Assembly: GCF_022760805.1 (NCBI RefSeq)
Contig: NZ_JAIVFL010000001.1
Location: 3,596,001 to 3,660,000 of the forward strand
DNA length: 64,000 nt
Direction of reading: 5' to 3'
Source: Candidatus Mycolicibacterium alkanivorans
Lineage (GTDB): Bacteria; Actinomycetota; Actinomycetes; Mycobacteriales; Mycobacteriaceae
The notes under the pieces are model-generated. The model saw nothing but the letters and a program-made list of their open reading frames with translations. It did no database searches and was not told the origin of the DNA. Within the stretch, counting starts at the first letter, position 1; the number at the start of each line of letters is the position of its first letter. The position numbers and the translations under genes were made by a program. This document shows, piece after piece, positions 1-9,451 of the stretch.

Positions 1-714
1 CTTGCGCTGGCCGATGGTGAAGCCGTGCACACCGTCATGCTCGGCCAGCACGGTGCCCGCGGCGTCGACGACCGTCCCCCGCCGCACGCCGATGCGCGCC
101 CCGAGGAAGGCCTGGGTGTCACCCGACGGGATGAAGCAGATGTCGTGGCTGTCGGGCTTGTCGGCCACCAGCAGGCCGCGGCGGGCGGCCTCCTCGCGGA
201 TCTGCGGCTTGGGGGTGTCGCCGACCGGGAACGCCGCGTGCCGCAATTGCGTGGCGGTCAGTACACCGAGCACGTAGGACTGGTCCTTGTCGCGGTCGAC
301 CGCACGGCGCAGCCGGCCCTCTGAGAGCCGGGCGTAGTGACCGGTGGCCACCGCGTCGAAACCCAGCGCCAGGGCCCTGGCGGCCAGCGCGGAGAACTTG
401 ATCGTCTCGTTGCACCGCACGCACGGGTTGGGGGTTTCACCGCGCGCGTAGGACGACACGAAGTCGTCGATCACGTCCTCGGCGAACTGGTCGGCGAAAT
501 CCCAGACGTAGAACGGGATTCCCAGGACATCGGCGACCCGGCGGGCGTCACCGGCATCCTCCCGCGAACAGCAACCCCGCGAACCGGTGCGCAGCGCGCC
601 GGGCGCGCTGGACAGCGCCAGGTGCACGCCAACCACCTCGTGGCCGGCATCGACCATGCGCGCGGCGGCTACCGACGAGTCCACCCCACCGCTCATCGCG
701 GCCAAAACCCTCAT
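1..714 (-). CDS. mnmA: tRNA 2-thiouridine synthase MnmA (3' end cut by window edge)
   Basis: Transfers sulfur to U34 of tRNA Lys/Glu/Gln (s2U). The minus-strand frame is open from the left edge to an ATG at 714-712 and begins [14 protein letters not shown], which holds the PP-loop SGGVDSS motif of ATP-activating tRNA thiolases. Further on are the catalytic-region PNPCVRCN motif and, near the edge, [11 protein letters not shown]. The C-terminal domain lies beyond base 1. The ATG overlaps the stop of the upstream cysteine desulfurase gene (ATGA), so sulfur donor and acceptor are translationally coupled, as in Rv3025c-Rv3024c of M. tuberculosis. Confidence 0.93.
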   Translation of the reverse strand, partial: MRVLAAMSGGVDSSVAAARMVDAGHEVVGVHLALSSAPGALRTGSRGCCSREDAGDARRVADVLGIPFYVWDFADQFAEDVIDDFVSSYARGETPNPCVRCNETIKFSALAARALALGFDAVATGHYARLSEGRLRRAVDRDKDQSYVLGVLTATQLRHAAFPVGDTPKPQIREEAARRGLLVADKPDSHDICFIPSGDTQAFLGARIGVRRGTVVDAAGTVLAEHDGVHGFTIGQRK

Positions 715-1910
715 CGCAGACCGCCCAGCGACGAACTGGCCAGCGCGGCCCGGCGAGCCCGGTCGACCGCGGCGGGCAGCACCCGCAACGCGGCGTCGAC
801 GTCGGCCTCGGTGCTGGTGTGCCCCAGCGACAACCGCAACGAGCCGCGCGCGACCACCGGGTCGGCCCCCATCGCCAGCAGCACGTGCGAGGGCCGTGCC
901 ACGCCGGCCGTGCAGGCGGAACCGGTCGAGCACTCGATTCCGTTGGCGTCCAACAACATCAGTAGGGAGTCGCCTTCGCAGCCGCGGAAGGTGAAGTGGG
1001 TGTTGCCCGGCAGGCGGCGCTCACCGAGCGCGCCATTCAGCTGGGTGTCGGCGACGGACCCCAGCACGCCGTCGATCAGCCGCTCGCGCAACCCGCGCAA
1101 CCGGGCGGCGGTGGCGTCGAGGGACTCCACGGCCACGGTGGCCGCGGCCGCCATGGCGACCACACCGGCGACATCGGCGGTGCCCGAACGCACTTCGCGC
1201 TCCTGACCGCCGCCGTGCAGCAGCGGCGTGCAGGCGGTGTCGCGGCGCAGCAGCAGCGCGCCCACGCCGGTCGGGCCGCCGAACTTGTGGGCGGTCACGC
1301 TCATCGCCGACAGCCCGGAGCCGGCGAATCCGACCGGAATCTGGCCGACGGCCTGTACGGCATCGCTGTGCATGGGCACGTCGAACTCGGCCGCCACAGC
1401 GGCCAGTTCGCTGATCGGCATGATGGTGCCGACCTCGTTGTTGGCCCACATGACCGAGACCAGGGCCACGTCGTCGTGCTCGTGCAGCGCCTCGCGCAGC
1501 GCGGCGGCGGTCACCGAACCGTCCGGCTCGGTGGGCAGATAGGTCACCTCGGCGCCCTCGTGCTCGGCCAGCCAGATGACCGCGTCGAGCACGCCGTGGT
1601 GCTCGACGGCGGTGGTGACGATGCGCCGCCGGCCGGGCTCTGCGTCACGCCGGACCCAGTAGATGCCCTTGACGGCGAGGTTGTCGCTCTCGGTGCCGCC
1701 GGCGGTGAAGATGATCTCCGACGGCCGTGCGCCCAGGTCCGCGGCGAGTCTCTCCCGTGCCTCCTCCATCCGGCGCCGGGCGCCGCGGCCGGCGGTGTGC
1801 AGCGAGGAGGCGTTGCCGACGATGCTCAGCGCAGCCGTCATCGCCTCGACGGCAGCGGGATGCATCGGGGTGGTGGCAGCGTGGTCGAGATAAACCGGAC
1901 CGTGGCTCAT
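711..1910 (-). CDS. iscS: Cysteine desulfurase (IscS/NifS family, Rv3025c-like)
   Basis: PLP enzyme that releases sulfur from L-cysteine as a protein persulfide. It has 399 residues, the usual length. Visible motifs are the N-terminal YLDHAATTP, the HHG of [10 protein letters not shown], the PLP lysine in [10 protein letters not shown], and the sulfur-accepting cysteine in [10 protein letters not shown], with the long lobe typical of IscS-type enzymes. It directly precedes and overlaps mnmA, which suggests it supplies sulfur for tRNA thiolation, with iron-sulfur cluster assembly as a further possible role. The ATG start at 1910 follows a non-coding gap of about 85 bp. Confidence 0.93.
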   Translation of the reverse strand: MSHGPVYLDHAATTPMHPAAVEAMTAALSIVGNASSLHTAGRGARRRMEEARERLAADLGARPSEIIFTAGGTESDNLAVKGIYWVRRDAEPGRRRIVTTAVEHHGVLDAVIWLAEHEGAEVTYLPTEPDGSVTAAALREALHEHDDVALVSVMWANNEVGTIMPISELAAVAAEFDVPMHSDAVQAVGQIPVGFAGSGLSAMSVTAHKFGGPTGVGALLLRRDTACTPLLHGGGQEREVRSGTADVAGVVAMAAAATVAVESLDATAARLRGLRERLIDGVLGSVADTQLNGALGERRLPGNTHFTFRGCEGDSLLMLLDANGIECSTGSACTAGVARPSHVLLAMGADPVVARGSLRLSLGHTSTEADVDAALRVLPAAVDRARRAALASSSLGGLR

Positions 1911-1994
1911 GGCCTGTCCAGGATACCGGCAGGCCAGCGACCGGCCCTCATCGCCGAAACGTCACCCCGCAGTGACGCTGGAGGGTGATTGTCG

Positions 1995-2831
1995 CTAGGC
2001 GCTCAGCGCCGGCTGGTGACGGTAACGCTGGATGGCCGGTCCCCGCACCGCCATCTCGCAGCGCGCGGCCAGCTCACGGCGGTCGTCCCCGGGCAGCTCG
2101 AGGGAGGCCACTTCGACGTCGACGACGGTCAGGCGGGCCCGCACGGTGCGGCTCAGCGACTGCCACAGTGTGTCGTCACCGACGAAGGCGGTCACGGTCG
2201 AGGGTTGCCCGTCGCGGTGGTGATAGGTCAGCCGCAGCGGCTGCACCGGGCGGGCAGCGTCGACCGCGGCCTGGAACATCGCCGGACGGAACGGTCCGTA
2301 GGCCAGCCCGCACCAGGTGGTGCCTTCAGGAAACGCGACCACGATCTGGCCGGCCCGCAGCCGGTCGGCCACGGCACCGACCACGAGCGGCAGTCTGCGC
2401 AGACTCGCGCGGTCGATCGGGATGACCTTCATGATGCGGGCCGCCAGGCCGACGGCGGGCCAGTCGACCAGGTCGGCGCGGGCGACGAACGCACCCGGCA
2501 GCACCGCACCGATGGTGAAGATGTCCACCCAGGAGATGTGGCCGCTGACCACCAGCACGCCGCGCAAGTTACGGATCGGGCCGCCGGACACGGTGATTCG
2601 CACACCGAGGCAGCGCAGGAACATCCGGCAGTACAGCCGCTGCACGCGTGAGCGGCCGGGCAACGGGACCGCTAGAAACGGCACCAATGGCAGCAGCACG
2701 AGAGCGCTGGCGATACGGCGGGCAGCGCGCAGGGTGGCCAGCGCAGGCCGGTCGGGCCGGTCGCCGCCGGCCCGCACACAGCTGTCGTCGCACGTCGCCT
2801 TCGGCAGCCAGGCGTGCTCGACGGCGCTCAT
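1995..2831 (-). CDS. 1-acyl-glycerol-3-phosphate acyltransferase-like membrane protein (PlsC family)
   Basis: The 278-residue protein carries the PlsC acyltransferase HX4D motif as GHISWVD, followed by the FPEGTTW block that binds phosphate. A hydrophobic stretch near residues 38-58 (ALVLLPLVPFLAVPL) suggests membrane attachment. It is the positional homologue of Rv3026c. Its start overlaps the stop of the upstream GNAT gene (TGATG), so the two are probably translated together. The pairing of a GNAT N-acyltransferase with a PlsC-like O-acyltransferase resembles OlsB/OlsA ornithine-lipid pairs. That role is an inference; phospholipid acylation is equally possible. Confidence 0.8.
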   Translation of the reverse strand: MSAVEHAWLPKATCDDSCVRAGGDRPDRPALATLRAARRIASALVLLPLVPFLAVPLPGRSRVQRLYCRMFLRCLGVRITVSGGPIRNLRGVLVVSGHISWVDIFTIGAVLPGAFVARADLVDWPAVGLAARIMKVIPIDRASLRRLPLVVGAVADRLRAGQIVVAFPEGTTWCGLAYGPFRPAMFQAAVDAARPVQPLRLTYHHRDGQPSTVTAFVGDDTLWQSLSRTVRARLTVVDVEVASLELPGDDRRELAARCEMAVRGPAIQRYRHQPALSA

Positions 2832-3655
2832 CAGGCCAGCCCCTCGGCCATCGCGGCGGCCGCCGAGACCGAGCGCAGCCTGGCAAGGTAGCGGGTGTCG
2901 GCCTGGTGCTTGTTCAGCAGCGCCGGGAAGTCCCCGACGCCGAAGTCGGGATCGTGGGCCGGCTCACCGCACACCTTGGCTCCGAGCCGCAGGTAACCGC
3001 GCATCAGCGGCGGGATGGTGGGCCGGGCCGGTGGGTCGATGTCGTCGAGGCGGCGGCCGTCGATGACCACCGGGCGGTACGGGTGCACGGTGAGCTCCGG
3101 GACGGCCGCGTGGCGGCGCACGACGAAGTCCCGCACCCCGCGCAGCTGGCTGCCCGGTGCACCCTCTCCATGGGTCGGCACCGATACGCAGCCGGTGACG
3201 TAGTCGTAGCCGCACCGGTCGAGGTAGGCCAGGATGCCTGCCCACATCAGCAGTACCACCGCGCCGTTGCGGTGATCGGCGCGCACCACCGCGCGCCCCA
3301 TCTCCACCAGTGACGGTCGCAGCGCATCCAGTGCGGTGACGTCGAATTCCGTTGCAGTGTAGAGACTTCCGGCAGCTATCGCACCGGGCGGCGGTAGCAT
3401 GCGGTAGCAGCCGACGAGTTCACCGGAGGTGTCCTCGCGCACCAGCAGGTGATCGCAGAACTCGTCGAACCGGTCGGCGTCCCGGCCGTCGCCGTCGGAA
3501 TTCAGTGCGAAGCCCGGCTCGGTGGTGAACACCTGATGACGCAGCCGCTGGGCCGCCTCGATGAGCGCGGGGTTGGTAGACAGCAACAGGGTGTAGCGGG
3601 GTGCGTGCAGTTCAGTGGTCTCGGTCGGCGCTATGAGTACAGATGAAGTGCTCAT
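2831..3655 (-). CDS. GNAT-family N-acyltransferase (Rv3027c-like, OlsB-type fold)
   Basis: The 274-residue protein contains the hemolysin/OlsB-type acyltransferase pattern: RLRHQVFTTEPGF near residue 38, FCDHLLV, VGCYRML and a VEMGRAVV segment, as in N-acyltransferases that use acyl-ACP. The ATG start at 3655 gives MSTSSVLIAP. It heads the small operon with the downstream PlsC-like gene. Substrate is unknown; ornithine or another amine is the family precedent. Confidence 0.75.
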   Translation of the reverse strand: MSTSSVLIAPTETTELHAPRYTLLLSTNPALIEAAQRLRHQVFTTEPGFALNSDGDGRDADRFDEFCDHLLVREDTSGELVGCYRMLPPPGAIAAGSLYTATEFDVTALDALRPSLVEMGRAVVRADHRNGAVVLLMWAGILAYLDRCGYDYVTGCVSVPTHGEGAPGSQLRGVRDFVVRRHAAVPELTVHPYRPVVIDGRRLDDIDPPARPTIPPLMRGYLRLGAKVCGEPAHDPDFGVGDFPALLNKHQADTRYLARLRSVSAAAAMAEGLA

Positions 3656-3741
3656 GGCTGCACGGTCGCCGCTGCGTTCGGCGGGAGGTCAACGCCCACG
3701 TGACGAGTTCGTGCACGCTCGGTGACGAATAGAGACAGAAG

Positions 3742-3767
3742 ACCCCGGACACCGAGGTGCCCGGGGT
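3742..3767 (-). terminator. Hairpin terminator after etfB-etfA
   Basis: Two 12-nt arms (3742-3753 and 3756-3767) pair with one G-U and are GC-rich, with a short T run on the plus side at 3767-3770. It lies 17 bp past the etfA stop, between etfA and the start of the GNAT gene, and should end the etfBA transcript. Confidence 0.65.
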
Positions 3768-3783
3768 TTTCTCGTGAGTAGCG

Positions 3784-4740
3784 CTAGCCCTTGCGGGCCT
3801 TGACGGCCTCGGTGAGCTGCGGCGTGACCTTGAACAGGTCGCCGACGACGCCGTAGTCGGCGATCTCGAAGATCGGCGCCTCTTCGTCCTTGTTCACCGC
3901 GACGATCGTCTTCGACGTCTGCATGCCGGCGCGGTGCTGGATCGCCCCGGAGATGCCCAGCGCGATGTACAGCTGCGGCGAGACGGTCTTGCCGGTCTGG
4001 CCCACCTGGAACTGGCCCGGGTAGTAGCCGGAGTCGACGGCGGCGCGGGAGGCGCCCACGGCACCGCCCAGCGAGTCGGCGAGCTCCTCGACGAGGGCGA
4101 ACTTCTCGGCGCTGCCCACACCACGGCCACCGGAGACCACGACGCTGGCCTCGGTGAGCTCCGGACGGTCGCCGGCCACGGCGGCCTGGCGGGCGGTGAT
4201 CTTGGTGGCGTTCTCGGCGGGTGCGGGCACCTCGACGGTGACCTGCTCACCCGCACCGGCGGCCGGCTCAGCCTCGACGGCACCCGGACGCACGGTGATC
4301 ACCGGCACGTCACCGGTGGCCTGCGCCTCGACGGTGAAGGCGCCACCGAAGATCGAGTGGATGGCCTTGCCACCCTCCTTGACCTCGACGACGTCGGAAA
4401 GCACGCCCGACCCGATCCGCGCGGCCAGCCGGCCGGCGATCTCCTTGCCGTCGGCGTTGGCGGCCAGCAGCACACCGGCCGGGCTGGCGCTTTCCACCAG
4501 CGACGCCAGCACGTCGACGAACGGGGTGATCAAGTAGTTCGCCGCGTCGTCGGACTCGGCGACGTAGACCTTGGCCGCACCGGCGGCCTTCAGGTCGTCG
4601 ATCAGCGGAGCGGCGGTGCCGGGGGCGCCGACGACGACGGCCGACGGCTCGCCCAGCGCGCGGGCGGCGGTGATGAGCTCGGCGGTGACCTTTTTCACTG
4701 CACCTTCGGAGTGCTCGACGAGCACCAGTACTTCAGCCAT
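3784..4740 (-). CDS. etfA: Electron transfer flavoprotein alpha subunit
   Basis: Forms the FAD-binding half of the EtfAB heterodimer that accepts electrons from acyl-CoA dehydrogenases. It has 318 residues from ATG 4740 ([13 protein letters not shown]). The C-terminal FAD domain shows [25 protein letters not shown], the [20 protein letters not shown] signature (read here in pieces) and [11 protein letters not shown]. An upstream extension of the frame is open but lacks family similarity, and ATG 4740 matches the family N-terminus. It lies 46 bp after etfB in one operon (Rv3029c-Rv3028c order). Confidence 0.95.
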   Translation of the reverse strand: MAEVLVLVEHSEGAVKKVTAELITAARALGEPSAVVVGAPGTAAPLIDDLKAAGAAKVYVAESDDAANYLITPFVDVLASLVESASPAGVLLAANADGKEIAGRLAARIGSGVLSDVVEVKEGGKAIHSIFGGAFTVEAQATGDVPVITVRPGAVEAEPAAGAGEQVTVEVPAPAENATKITARQAAVAGDRPELTEASVVVSGGRGVGSAEKFALVEELADSLGGAVGASRAAVDSGYYPGQFQVGQTGKTVSPQLYIALGISGAIQHRAGMQTSKTIVAVNKDEEAPIFEIADYGVVGDLFKVTPQLTEAVKARKG

Positions 4741-4786
4741 AGCGGTTGTTTCGCCTCTTGTTCTCTGGAGTGGTCCGGGACGGGTC

Positions 4787-5581
4787 TTAGATGATCTTTT
4801 GCGCCACGAGGTACTCGGCGATCTTCTTGCCGCCCTCGCCCTCGTCGGTGATCTTCTCGCCGGCAGTCTTCGGCGGCTTCGGGGTCGATGCCAGCACGGT
4901 CGAGCCGGCGTTGGCCAGGCCGACCTCGTCAGGCTCCACACCGATCTCGGCGAGCGTGAGCGTGACCACTTCCTTCTTCTTGGCGGCCATGATGCCCTTG
5001 AAGGACGGGAAGCGCGGCTCGTTGATCTTCTCGTTCACGCTGACCACGGCGGGCAGCGAGGCCTCGAGGGTGAACACGCCATCGTCGGTCTCACGCTCGG
5101 CGGTGACCTTGCCGCCCTCGACCGAGAGCTTGCGCACGTGGGTCAGCTGCGGCAGGCCGAGGTATTCGGCGATGATCGCCGGAACAGCACCGCCGGTGCC
5201 GTCGGTCGCCTCGTTACCGGCGATGACCAGGTCGGTGTCCTCGATCGTGCCCAGCGCGCGGGCCAGCGCCCAGCCGGTCTGGACCATGTCCGAGCCGTGC
5301 AGGCCCGGATCGAGCAGGTGAACCGCCTTGTCGGCACCCATCGACAGCGCCTTGCGGATCGCCTCGGTGGCGCGCTCCGGGCCGGCGGTCAGCACGGTGA
5401 CGCTGCCGCCTGCATCCCCTTCCCGCTCCTTGATCAGCAAGGCCTCTTCGACGGCACGCTCGTTGATTTCGTCCAGCACGGCGTCGGCGGCGTCGCGATC
5501 CAGGGTGTAGTCACCGTCGGACAGCTTGCGCTCGGACCAGGTGTCTGGGACCTGTTTGATCAGGACCACGATGTTCGTCAT
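4787..5581 (-). CDS. etfB: Electron transfer flavoprotein beta subunit
   Basis: AMP-binding partner of EtfA. It has 264 residues from ATG 5581 (MTNIVVLIKQVPDTW), the standard N-terminus. Visible family segments include AVEEALLIKE, the DLVIAGNEATDG nucleotide-binding region and AKKKEVVTLTLAEIG near the C-terminus. It is the first gene of the etfBA operon. The 208-bp gap upstream is shared with the divergent methyltransferase gene and holds a palindrome (5665-5680). Confidence 0.95.
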   Translation of the reverse strand: MTNIVVLIKQVPDTWSERKLSDGDYTLDRDAADAVLDEINERAVEEALLIKEREGDAGGSVTVLTAGPERATEAIRKALSMGADKAVHLLDPGLHGSDMVQTGWALARALGTIEDTDLVIAGNEATDGTGGAVPAIIAEYLGLPQLTHVRKLSVEGGKVTAERETDDGVFTLEASLPAVVSVNEKINEPRFPSFKGIMAAKKKEVVTLTLAEIGVEPDEVGLANAGSTVLASTPKPPKTAGEKITDEGEGGKKIAEYLVAQKII

Positions 5582-5664
5582 GAGTCTTCCTACGTCCTCC
5601 TGGCAGGAGTCCTGCGCCGACAGAGGGACGCAAGACATTGGGTCATTTTCGCAACTCACACCGT

Positions 5665-5680
5665 GTTACTCACCAGTAAC
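5665..5680. promoter_or_regulatory. Palindrome between etfB and the MGLP methyltransferase
   Basis: Perfect 6-bp arms GTTACT and AGTAAC separated by CACC lie 84 bp upstream of etfB in the divergent intergenic region. The form is typical of a TetR-family operator. The regulator is not identifiable from sequence. Confidence 0.45.
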
Positions 5681-5775
5681 TTTGAGTGGTTCGCAGGAAC
5701 ACCATAGCCGGTCGAAGTTTGTGTTCGAGCAGCCCATGGGACCCCTGAGCGGTTCGCGAACCGCCGAGTTCGGGT

Positions 5776-5781
5776 TAACCT
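5776..5781 (+). promoter_or_regulatory. -10 element for a leaderless methyltransferase mRNA
   Basis: TAACCT fits the mycobacterial TANNNT -10 consensus and ends 8 nt before the ATG at 5790, with no Shine-Dalgarno sequence between. This spacing puts the transcript start at the ATG itself, and it supports 5790 over upstream in-frame starts. Confidence 0.5.
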
Positions 5782-5789
5782 GCCTTGCA

Positions 5790-6566
5790 ATGAGCGCATT
5801 CGTGCCGGACGCGGACGACGGTAGCTTGCCGTTGACCGGCGAGCGGACCATCCCGGGGCTGGCGGAGGAGAACTACTGGTTCCGCCGCCACGAGGTCGTA
5901 TATCTTCGGCTCAGTAGCGTTTGCGCAGGTCGTGACGTGCTCGAAGCAGGGTGCGGGGAAGGCTACGGCGCCGATCTGATCGCCTCGGCGGCGCGGCGGG
6001 TGATAGCCGTCGACTACGACGCGGCGGCGGTGGCTCATGTGCGGGCCCGCTACCCTCAGGTGCAGGTCCTGGCGGCCGACCTGACGTCGTTGCCGCTGCT
6101 GGCTGCTTCGGTTGACGTTGTGGTGGGCTTCCAGGTCATAGAGCATTTGTGGGATCAGCCACAGTTCGTGACGGAATGCTCACGGGTGCTGCGCCCGGGC
6201 GGTCTGCTGCTGATGTCGACGCCAAACCGCATCACCTTCTCCCCCGGCCGCGACACCCCGGTCAACCCTTTCCACACCCGCGAGCTCAACGCCGCTGAGC
6301 TGGCCGAACTGCTGACTGACGGCGGTTTTCGGATGCAGCCGATGAGCGGGGTCTTCCACGGCATCCGGCTACAGGGGATGGACGCCCGCCACGGCGGATC
6401 CATCATCGACGCCCAGATCGAGCGCGCCCTGACCGACGCTCCGTGGCCTGACGACCTGCTGGCCGACGTCGCCGCGGTGGGTTCCGACGACTTCGATCTG
6501 TTGGACGCATGCGAACGGAACATCGACGAAAGTCTGGATCTGGTGGCGATCGCGGAGCGGCCGTGA
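5790..6566 (+). CDS. SAM-dependent methyltransferase of MGLP synthesis (Rv3030-like, MeT1 type)
   Basis: The 258-residue class I methyltransferase has SAM motif I as VLEAGCGEGYGADL (about residue 52), acidic VIAVDYD, and VVGFQVIEHLWD with PGGLLLMSTPN downstream. The M. tuberculosis homologue Rv3030 is linked to 1-O-methylation of methylglucose lipopolysaccharide precursors. It overlaps the GH57 gene by GTGA and so leads a three-gene set (methyltransferase, branching enzyme, glucosyltransferase). The start was chosen for the leaderless promoter just upstream. Confidence 0.85.
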   Translation: MSAFVPDADDGSLPLTGERTIPGLAEENYWFRRHEVVYLRLSSVCAGRDVLEAGCGEGYGADLIASAARRVIAVDYDAAAVAHVRARYPQVQVLAADLTSLPLLAASVDVVVGFQVIEHLWDQPQFVTECSRVLRPGGLLLMSTPNRITFSPGRDTPVNPFHTRELNAAELAELLTDGGFRMQPMSGVFHGIRLQGMDARHGGSIIDAQIERALTDAPWPDDLLADVAAVGSDDFDLLDACERNIDESLDLVAIAERP

Positions 6567-8131
6567 GCGCGCCGCAGCCGGAACCGGTCCCCGGGCAGCT
6601 CACCCTGGTGCTGCACACCCACCTGCCCTGGCTGGCCCACCACGGCCGCTGGCCAGTCGGTGAGGAGTGGCTCTTCCAGTCCTGGTCGGCGGCCTACCTC
6701 CCGCTGATGCGGGTGCTGCGGACGCTGGCCGCCGAGAACCGGCGCGGTTTGCTCACCCTGGGCGTGACGCCGGTGGTCACCGCTCAGCTCGACGACCCGT
6801 ACTGCCTCGACGGTATGCACCAGTGGCTGGCCAACTGGCAGCTGCGGGCATGGGAGGCGGCCAACCTGCACACCCCGACAGGCGCCGCCGAGGGCACCGC
6901 GACAACCCCGGAGGCGTTGCGCCAGTTCGGGATTCGCGAGTACGAGGAGGCCGCCCAGGCGCTGGAGGACTTCACCACGCTGTGGCGTCACGGCGCGAGC
7001 CCGCTACTGCGCGAGCTCATCGACGCCGGCACGGTCGAGTTGCTCGGCGGGCCGCTGGCCCACCCGTTCCAGCCGCTGCTCAACCCGCGGCTGCGCGAAT
7101 TCGCGCTGCACGAAGGTCTGGCCGACGCCCGCCAGCGCTTCGCGCACACTCCGTCGGGCATCTGGGCACCGGAGTGTGCCTACGCCCCCGGTATGGAGCA
7201 CGACTATGCCGGCGCCGGCGTGAGTCACTTCATGGTCGACGGACCCTCGCTGCACGGTGACACCGCGCTGGGCCGGCCGGTCGGCCAGACCGATGTGGTG
7301 GCGTTCGGCCGCGACCTGCAAGTCAGTTACCGGGTGTGGTCGCCGAAGTCCGGCTATCCCGGACATGCGGCCTACCGCGACTTCCACACCTTCGACCACC
7401 TCACCGGGCTCAAACCCGCCCGGGTGACCGGACGCAACGTCGCCTCCGACGACAAGGCGCCCTACGACCCGCAGCGCGCCGAGCGCGCGATCGACGCCCA
7501 CGTCGCCGACTTCGTCACTCTGGTTCGGCAGCGCATGATCTCCGAGTCCGAGCGCATCGGACGGCCCGCGCACGTGGTGGCAGCCTTCGACACCGAACTG
7601 TTCGGGCACTGGTGGTACGAGGGCCCGATGTGGCTGGAGCGGTTGTTGCGCGCGCTGCCCGCAGCCGGGGTCCACGTCGGCACGCTCGGTGACGCACTTG
7701 CCGGTGGATTCGTCGGCACGCCAGTCGATTTGCCACCGAGCTCCTGGGGTTCCGGCAAGGACTGGACGGTGTGGTCGGGCGAGAAGGTGGCCGATCTGGT
7801 CGCGCTCAATGCCGAGGTCGTCGACACCGCGCTGAGCACCGTCGACAAGGCGCTGGCGCAGACCGACACTGCGCCCACCCGAGACTTCGTCGCCGACCAG
7901 ATCCTGCGTGAGACGCTACTGACGGTGTCCAGCGACTGGCCGTTCATGGTCAGCAAGGACTCTGCGGCCGACTACGCCCGCTACCGGGCCCGTCTGCACG
8001 CGCACGCGATGCGGGAGATCGCCGATGCGCTGGCCTCCGGACGCCGCGAGGTCGCCCAACGATTGGCGGACGGCTGGAACCGCGCCGACGGCCTGTTCGG
8101 TGCGCTGGATGCCCGGCGGCTGCCGCGATGA
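6563..8131 (+). CDS. GH57 alpha-1,4-glucan branching enzyme (Rv3031-like)
   Basis: The 522-residue protein is a GH57 enzyme. Visible motifs are HTHLPWL (motif 1), the nucleophile region IWAPECAYAPG (catalytic Glu) and FDTELFGHWWYEGP (catalytic Asp), followed by the C-terminal helical domain. The family member Rv3031 is assigned to branching of MGLP. The start is taken as GTG 6563, which overlaps the stop of the methyltransferase gene. An earlier in-frame ATG at 6509 lies within that gene. The 3' end overlaps the next gene by ATGA. Confidence 0.9.
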   Translation: MSAPQPEPVPGQLTLVLHTHLPWLAHHGRWPVGEEWLFQSWSAAYLPLMRVLRTLAAENRRGLLTLGVTPVVTAQLDDPYCLDGMHQWLANWQLRAWEAANLHTPTGAAEGTATTPEALRQFGIREYEEAAQALEDFTTLWRHGASPLLRELIDAGTVELLGGPLAHPFQPLLNPRLREFALHEGLADARQRFAHTPSGIWAPECAYAPGMEHDYAGAGVSHFMVDGPSLHGDTALGRPVGQTDVVAFGRDLQVSYRVWSPKSGYPGHAAYRDFHTFDHLTGLKPARVTGRNVASDDKAPYDPQRAERAIDAHVADFVTLVRQRMISESERIGRPAHVVAAFDTELFGHWWYEGPMWLERLLRALPAAGVHVGTLGDALAGGFVGTPVDLPPSSWGSGKDWTVWSGEKVADLVALNAEVVDTALSTVDKALAQTDTAPTRDFVADQILRETLLTVSSDWPFMVSKDSAADYARYRARLHAHAMREIADALASGRREVAQRLADGWNRADGLFGALDARRLPR

Positions 8132-9366
8132 AGATCCTGATGGTGTCGTGGGAGTACCCCCCGGTGGTGGTGGGCGGTCTTGGCCGCCACGTCTACCAAT
8201 TGGCCACCGCACTGGCTGCCGACGGGCACGCGGTCGTGGTCCTGGCCCGACGCCCCACCGGGACCGACCCCAGCACCCACCCGACCACCGACGAGGTGCA
8301 CGAGGACGTGCGAGTGATCGCCGCCGCCCAGGATCCGCACGAGTTCGACTTCGGCCGCGACCTGATGGCCTGGACGCTGGCCATGGGCCACTCCATGTTG
8401 CGCGCCGGGCTGAGCCTGCACGCCAAGGGCTGGCAGCCCGACGTGGTCCACGCCCACGACTGGCTGGTCGCCCATCCTGCGATAACCCTGGCCGAATTCT
8501 TCGACGTACCAATGGTTTCCACGGTCCATGCGACCGAGGCCGGCCGGCATGCCGGCTGGGTGTCGGGCCGGATCAGCCAGCAGGTGCACGCCACCGAGTC
8601 GTGGTTCGTCCGCGAATCGGATTCGCTGATCACATGTTCGGCGTCGATGGCCGACGAGATCTCCGACCTGTTCGGTCCCGGCCTGGCCGAGATCGCCGTC
8701 GTTCCGAACGGAATAGATTCCAGCCGTTGGCCGTTCGCCCGCCGTCGTCACCACGCCGGGCCGCCCGAGCTGTTGTTCTTCGGCCGGCTGGAGTACGAGA
8801 AGGGCGTCCACGAGGCCATCGCGGCGCTGCCCCGCATCCGTCGTACCCATCCCGGTACCACGCTGACCATCGCCGGAGACGGCACCCAGCACAAATGGCT
8901 GGTTGAGGTGGCCCGAAAACACAAGGTGCTCAAGGCGGTTCACTTTGTCGGCCGCGTCGACCATGACGAACTGCTGCACCTGCTGCACCGCGCCGACGTT
9001 GCGGTGCTGCCCAGCCACTACGAGCCGTTCGGCATCGTCGCACTGGAGGCGGCGGCGGCCGGCATTCCCCTGGTCACCTCCAACGTCGGCGGACTCGGCG
9101 AAGCGGTGATCAGCGGTCAGACCGGAATGTCCTGCCCGCCGCGCGATGTCGCCGCACTGGCCGCCACGGTACGCGCCGTTCTCGATGATCCGGCCGCCGC
9201 CCAGCAGCGTGCGCAGGCCGCGCGCAGGCGACTGACGTCGGACTTCGACTGGCGCACCGTGGCCTCCGCGACCGCGCAGGTGTATCTGGCCGCCAAACGC
9301 CGCGAACGCGAGCCACTGCCGCGGCGGCCGATCATCGAGCACGCACTGCCCGGCCGCTCCGACTGA
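8128..9366 (+). CDS. Alpha-(1,4)-glucosyltransferase, GT4 (Rv3032-like)
   Basis: The 412-residue protein elongates the MGLP alpha-1,4-glucan; in M. tuberculosis it also contributes to capsular glucan and glycogen. The N-terminal Rossmann domain begins MKILMVSWEYPPVVVGG, the glycogen-synthase type loop for the sugar acceptor. DVVHAHDWLV and FGRLEYEKGVHEA follow, and the GT4 EX7E motif is in HYEPFGIVALEAAAAG near the C-terminus. Translational coupling (ATGA) with the GH57 gene upstream indicates one operon. A strong hairpin follows at 9382-9439. Confidence 0.92.
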   Translation: MKILMVSWEYPPVVVGGLGRHVYQLATALAADGHAVVVLARRPTGTDPSTHPTTDEVHEDVRVIAAAQDPHEFDFGRDLMAWTLAMGHSMLRAGLSLHAKGWQPDVVHAHDWLVAHPAITLAEFFDVPMVSTVHATEAGRHAGWVSGRISQQVHATESWFVRESDSLITCSASMADEISDLFGPGLAEIAVVPNGIDSSRWPFARRRHHAGPPELLFFGRLEYEKGVHEAIAALPRIRRTHPGTTLTIAGDGTQHKWLVEVARKHKVLKAVHFVGRVDHDELLHLLHRADVAVLPSHYEPFGIVALEAAAAGIPLVTSNVGGLGEAVISGQTGMSCPPRDVAALAATVRAVLDDPAAAQQRAQAARRRLTSDFDWRTVASATAQVYLAAKRREREPLPRRPIIEHALPGRSD

Positions 9367-9381
9367 CCCCGCCCGTTCTGC

Positions 9382-9439
9382 CGAGCAGACGCACAATCGC
9401 ACGTTTGGCGCGCAATCCGTGCGATTCTGCGCCTGCTCG
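9382..9439. terminator. Long hairpin terminator after the MGLP genes
   Basis: Two 22-nt arms (9382-9403 and 9418-9439) pair with only two mismatches around a 14-nt loop. It lies between two convergent genes, so it can stop transcription from both sides. Its GAGCAGACGC-type arm resembles a hairpin often seen between mycobacterial genes. Confidence 0.7.
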
Positions 9440-9451
9440 CGGGGAGGAAAG